Below are positions 59,409-64,000 of a stretch of 64,000 bases of DNA, piece by piece (the first letter of the stretch is position 1; every line of letters starts with the position of its first letter). The stretch covers positions 14,135,541 to 14,199,540 of the forward strand of contig NC_133537.1 in the NCBI RefSeq assembly GCF_048544455.1. Reading direction: 5' to 3'. The notes beneath the pieces were generated by a model that saw only the letters and a program-made list of their open reading frames with translations, was not told where the DNA came from and did no database searches. A program made the position numbers and the translations under genes. The DNA comes from Silene latifolia (Eukaryota; Streptophyta; Magnoliopsida; Caryophyllales; Caryophyllaceae).

Positions 59409-60207
59409 TCTCAGAGTTACGTAGCTTTCGTTCAGTCGTCGCTCATGATCCTTTCTCTAGGGTTTTTTACCATATTCTCCCAAAATCTAATTAAAACGAT
59501 GAACAAAGTAATCGAATTCAAGGTTTTCCGTCCTCAAAGCTAGATCTAAAAACTGAGTTCTTGAGTTATGAAAAGCATTATTTGTGAATATTTATACAAA
59601 AATATATTCTACCAAAGTATTTAACACTATGTCATATTATATCTCAAAAATTCCGTGCTTTAGCACGGGATCTACACTAGTTACAAATTAAATTGTTGAA
59701 GATGCAGCTATTATTCTTCGCATCATTCAAGGGTGTTGGTAGGGAAAAATATATTGTACGACTATTGAGTGTGCGCAATTACTGGAATTCATAATTATTC
59801 TTCATTCACGCATTTTAGTCGGTATTTTGATTATTAATATCAAGAGTATGATCATGTGTTTTTTTAAGACGCTATAAATATTACGGTACATTTACATATA
59901 TAAAGTAATAAGGAGTGAAATTTATACCTAATATGTACACCGATATGAGAAATTGAAAAATCCGGTGAGATTTTGGCCGGAAAAATAAAAGGAGTTTGAT
60001 TTCACTTTATAGCAAAGTTAAGAGGGTTGTTTACTCCAAATCAAACTTAAGGGGCCTAATCTCACGTAGAAGTAAACTTAAGAGGGTTATTTACCACTTT
60101 CGCGATTATTAAAGTTATAAAGTATCAAGGGATGATACACTAAAACTCATAACCTCATTTCAAGTCCATCGGCGTTAAATTGTCCTTCTGAACTCATACT
60201 AAAATAG

Positions 60208-60405
60208 GAGTAAAACTCCTCTCCATTTCCTAAAAAGAAATGGAGAGTCTATTTTCTATCAACGGACGAGATTGAATTCTATCAACATCGAACGGTTCAC
60301 GATTTATGCATAGAATTAAAGGATTAATAGAGTATGGAGAGGATAATATTATTAAATGCGTTTGTGAGAGGAAATGAAGAGAAAAGAAATGGAGAGGATT
60401 CTAAT
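60208..60405. mobile_element. MITE with 11-bp target duplication
   Basis: Left arm ACTCCTCTCCATTTC and right arm GAAATGGAGAGGATT are inverted. The flanks repeat TACTAAAATAG at 60197-60207 and 60406-60416. About 198 bases, non-coding. Confidence 0.7.
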
Positions 60406-60447
60406 TACTAAAATAGTGTGAGGCCTTTCTAATTACATTTAGATAAT

Positions 60448-63400
60448 TTTTTTTTTTTTTGACAGCAACAAATAGCATAGCTTAAACAAGAGCTCTCTGA
60501 GCAAGGTTATGAGCTATCCTATTCACTCCCCTAGGACAGAAACTAAGAGAGCAACAATGAAAATTAGACGCAATAAACTTAATAATATCTTGGATAATGC
60601 AGTTGATAGATGCAATCGGCTTCTCCGCTCCCGCAGCCTGCAAAACCAAGTTAAAACAATCTGTAACAAGTCTAACATGAAGGAACCCTTCGTCCGAGGC
60701 CCATTTTAGCGCCATGAAAACTGCAAGACCTTCGGCATGCAGTGCAGAAGAAGCAAACGAGCGAGCGTGAGCAGAATTCCTTAGGGTCCCATTATCATCC
60801 AAAAAGCACCATCCCATGCCAGCGCTTCTATCAGCCCTCCAAGCAGCATCACACTTGACAGTACAAACATGTCCGCATCCAGGTCCACCAACGATCCAAT
60901 AGGGGAAGGAATTTCTAATCCTCTTAGCTAAGCCAAAACCTGGGGAAAAGTCCAGCAAAGGCGCTCGAAGAAGGCTAGCATCCTTAATGCACACAACCTC
61001 CTTCATACACTGAATGTCACCAAGAATAGAATGTAAAGCATTCATAGGCCAAGGGCGACGATTTTTGAAGACCATCTCGTTCCTGCAACACCAAATTCGT
61101 CAGAGGGTAGCGATAAGGGGGAAAAGAAGGGAGTTAGGATTTGGGCCAATAAGGAAAAAATTAACCCAGTTAATGACCCAAACCCTAACATTGATGTCCA
61201 CCCCTCCCGTGATTCTAAGTCCTAAAGGACAGCCAAACCATAGAGCCTTTGCAAAGCTACAATCTCTGAAAAGATGAGAAAGAGATTCTACACAAGGAGA
61301 TGAGCCATCACAAAGAGTACAGTAGGAACGCCAATTCATTTTTCGTTTGAGGAATTCAGAGCCCACTGGTAGGGCATTAGCCATAAATTTCCATAAAAAC
61401 ACCTTAAGTTTGTTAGAGATAGGTAACTTCCAGAGTTTAGATCTGCAAAAGGTCACAATAGTTGCAGACATTCTAGAAAGATCAGCAGTCGAGGTAGATC
61501 CATTAGTTAAGGCCATAGCAGCAACATAGTTTCCCGACTTGACAGTGAATGCACCATGTTTAGAGAATTTCCAATAGAAGGAGTCATTCGAGGGTTGACA
61601 CGGGATATAAGTTGCGAAGATTTTCTTTGTAACGTCCTCACCCGGATCGAAACCAGGAGAAGAGAGGTCCCATCTCCTATGACTATCATGAAGGTCACCA
61701 ACCAATAACGAGGAATCAATAGGAGCATCAATAATATCCCCACAAAGATCAAGAAGACTATAACCCTCTATCCATTTGCTTTTCCAAGCATTAAGACGAG
61801 AAGAAGATCCAATAGTCCAAGCAATATTATTTTAGATAAGATCGGATCCCCATACAAGGCTTTTGAGAGCCCAAGACGACGCTTGGGGAGCCTTCCAACG
61901 ATTCTGGAATAAAATATCATCTTGAACACCAAGCTTGGGACCAATAACTTTACTAATAAGACTTCCTGGAACACATAGGATTCTCCAAGCAGATTTGGCG
62001 AGAAGAGCTTGGTTAAAGCAACCAATATTTCGAAGTCCAAGACCCCCTTCACCCACGGGCCTACTAAGGAAGTCTTTACTACACCAATGAATAGACTTAT
62101 TATTTCTAGTTCCACTCCGCCAAAAATGCACCATCAAGGACTGAAGTTTTGATGTTACACTTACCGGTATACGAAATACCGATAGAGAGAAAAGAGATAG
62201 TGAAGATAGAACAGAACGAATAAGAGTCAATTTACCAGCCGAAGAGAGAAGAATGTTATTCCAGGAGGAGAGTCTTCGTTTAGTCTTGTCAATAAGGAAT
62301 TTAAAAAATTCCCTTTTAGAAGACCCAATACTCGTAGGAAGGCCAAGATAGTTGCCAAGGTCATGCTTAGGAGAAAATTTAAACTCAGTCAAGCACTTCT
62401 TGACCGTCATAAGTGAGCAATTTGGACTGAAAAGAATAGAGGACTTATCTTTATTAAGGCATTGCCCAGAGGCAGCACAGTATTCATCGATAATGTTCAT
62501 AAGAAAATCCAAATTCCCGAAGTCACCACGGATAAAGAAGAGTGAATCATCAGCAAACAATAAATGGGAGATTTCCGGCCCGGTCTTGCAAATTTTGATA
62601 CCTTTTATAAGATGGCAATCCTGGGCATAGAGAATCATTTGAGATAGGACTTCCGTGCAAAGCGCGAAAATATAAGGGGATAAAGGATCACCTTGCCTAA
62701 TCCCACAACCGGGATTAACTGTTCCCATAGGAGCACCATTTATCAGAATTTCGTAAGAAACAGATTCAATAGTACTCATAATAAGCTGAACCATAGAGCC
62801 TGGCAAATTTAAGTAAGAGAGCACCCCTCTTATGAAGTTCCAGTTTAATCTATCATAGGCTTTACTCATGTCATCCTTAAAAGCCATCATACCCATCTTA
62901 CCATATCTCCCACGATTTATGGCGTGAAGAATTTCTTGGGCAATGACAATATTATCTGCAATACTTCTATTAGGGACAAAAGCGCTTTGAAAAGGACTAA
63001 CAAGATCATCCATAACCCCTTTTAATCTATTAGCAATACACTTTGTGACAACTTTCATAATAACATTGCAGAGGCTAATCGGCCGAAAATCCCCAACTCT
63101 CTCCGGGCAATCATTTTTCGGAATAAGAACAATAAAGGTTTTATTGAAATCCTTAAGCACAGTACCGGAATTTAGGATATTGAGAGCTCCTTTAATAACA
63201 TCATTCTTCACAATGGCCCAGTACTTTTGGTAAAAAGCTGTCGGGATACCGTCAGGACCCGAGGATTTTAGAGGTCCCAATTGGAACACAGCCGCACGGA
63301 CTTCATTTTTCGAAAAATCACGACCCAATTTGGCTCTCTCCTCCATACCCACTTTGTGCTTAAGATTATTAAATAAGTAACCAAACTTATTTAAGTAATC

Positions 63401-64000
63401 TTCAAAGCACTCGGGTTCCGAATCAGAATTAAAGATAGTGGAGAAATGTTTATGAAACAAACCACCAATCTCCTTCATATCAAAAGTCCATTCATTAGAC
63501 TCCTTCTTAATGCCTAAGATAAGATTAGCACCAGATCGTCCTTTAACCCAACTGAAAAAATACTTCGTGCACGTGTCACCCTCACAATTCCATTTCAATT
63601 TGGTACGTTGACGCCAATAGGTGCCAGCAGCAAGGGAGAATTCCATAAGCTTTTTGTGGCATGATTCGTAGTTAACAGAATCACCACCATTCTCAATATC
63701 CAAAAGATAGGACTCAAGATCCTGATCAAATTCGCTTCACTTTAGTCCCCATTCGTCCTTTTTGTTACAGGCCCAAACTCTGAAAGCATTATTAATACGA
63801 CGAAGTTTTGCCAAAAGAACATGAGAAGCATCACCCATAGCTTTTCTTTCCCAACTTTCTTTAACCAGACCACTGCATTCAGCATGATCAAAGCACCAAG
63901 ACTCTAACCTATACACTTTCTTCTTGGTAATCAGAACCATATTTGTATCAAGGATTAAAGGTGCGTAATCCGAAATTTGAATAGGTAAGTGTTTGATAAA
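60448..64000 (-). mobile_element. L1 LINE with RNase H, running off the right edge
   Basis: Minus orientation, poly(A) as the T-run from about 60448. The 3' 3.5 kb of ORF2 is present to the window end; endonuclease and ORF1 would lie beyond. All ORF2 segments are in one frame, separated by only three in-frame stops, so this copy is young. Confidence 0.92.
60482..63940 (-). pseudogene. L1 ORF2 3' part: RT, zf-RVT, RNase H
   Basis: Segments 63940-63737, 63703-61832, 61705-61100 and 61075-60482 lie in one frame, parted by single in-frame stops near 63737, 61832 and 61100. RT landmarks: SSGPDGIPTAFYQKYW, AFVPNRSIADNIVIAQE, GIRQGDPLSPYIFALC and SHLLFADDSLFF. The zf-RVT is YCTLCDGSSPCVESLSHLF. The RNase H is of the plant L1 type (VKCDAAWRAD, HAEGLAVFMALKWA, LVTDCFN, NRIAHNLAQRALV). 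Confidence 0.92.

Larger units (their letters stand above)
53025..59577 (-). mobile_element. Nearly full-length plant L1 LINE, interrupted by a solo LTR
   Basis: Minus orientation. The poly(A) is the T-run from 53025. A 12-bp target duplication TTATTTGTGAAT is at 53013-53024 and 59578-59589. Without the LTR insert (56784-58355 plus 5 bp) the element is ~4.98 kb, with a ~170-base 5' leader, ORF1 and ORF2 in the usual order. ORF2 ends after the zf-RVT region with no RNase H, unlike the L1s at 34.8 and 60.4 kb. Confidence 0.92.
52847..59680 (+). mobile_element. Very small Helitron (~270 bp) interrupted by an L1
   Basis: The 5' end is TCCTCTATTTACTAAAAG after an A; the 3' end is a CCGTGCTTTAGCACGG hairpin followed by GATCTACACTAG and host T at 59681. 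Without the LINE, only 52847-53024 and 59590-59680 remain. There is no coding capacity. The 3' end is firm; the 5' end is inferred from the family pattern. Confidence 0.6.
52507..60104. mobile_element. Mutator-like element, outer layer of a four-layer nest
   Basis: Arms of ~200 bases are inverted copies: CGCGAAAGTGGTAAACAACC at 52507 and its complement ending at 60104, continuing through ACTTCTACGTGAGATTA and TATAAAGTGAAATCAA. The 10-bp target duplication ATTATTAAAG is at 52497-52506 and 60105-60114. Without inserts it is about 760 bases and non-coding. Confidence 0.85.

Overview
This is nuclear DNA from a flowering plant, most likely a eudicot. Host genes have many short GT-AG introns, encode plant-specific proteins (a thylakoid insertase with transit peptide, a cytosolic UDP-xylose synthase) and sit among plant-type transposons: Stowaway-like MITEs, Mutator-like foldback elements, hAT, Helitrons, plant L1 LINEs and solo LTRs. 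Caryophyllales is a guess from repeat style only.

Host genes, left to right: ALBINO3 insertase (588-7271, +, 11 exons, 434 aa); ubiquitin-conjugating E2 of the UBC7/13/14 class (10314-13508, +, 6 exons, 168 aa); nuclear tRNA-His (14290-14360, -); cytosolic UDP-glucuronate decarboxylase UXS (18082-24091, +, 12 exons, 343 aa); intronless histone H4 (25177-25488, -); mitochondrial ATP synthase 6 kDa subunit (33601-36948, +, 3 exons, 58 aa); a conserved plant protein resembling Arabidopsis At1g35660 (40133-46244, +, 11 exons, 361 aa); and the mRNA-export adaptor ALY/THO4 (47782-50747, -, 5 exons, 250 aa). These are unrelated housekeeping genes in ordinary plant spacing; there is no operon-like logic.

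The rest is mostly mobile DNA. 15.2-17.6 kb holds a mini-hAT carrying a tRNA-like sequence, a SINE candidate, and a 1.16 kb Mutator-like element with a smaller foldback MITE inside. The first UXS intron carries a hAT relic inside a Stowaway-like MITE. 27.4-31.9 kb is a non-autonomous Helitron with a solo LTR in it. 32.4-33.3 kb is a truncated LINE split by another solo LTR. The large second intron of the ATP synthase gene contains a recent 5'-truncated LINE with a long open frame.

52.5-60.1 kb is a four-layer nest: Mutator-like element, then a very small Helitron, then a nearly full-length L1, then a solo LTR, each with its own target-site signature. The window ends inside a further L1 (60448 onward). 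The left edge has an unusual array of conserved palindromes just upstream of ALB3. Two host introns use GC donors. I found no new multi-gene system; the most unusual items are the palindrome array, the four-layer nest and the internally duplicated first exon at 40.1-40.5 kb.
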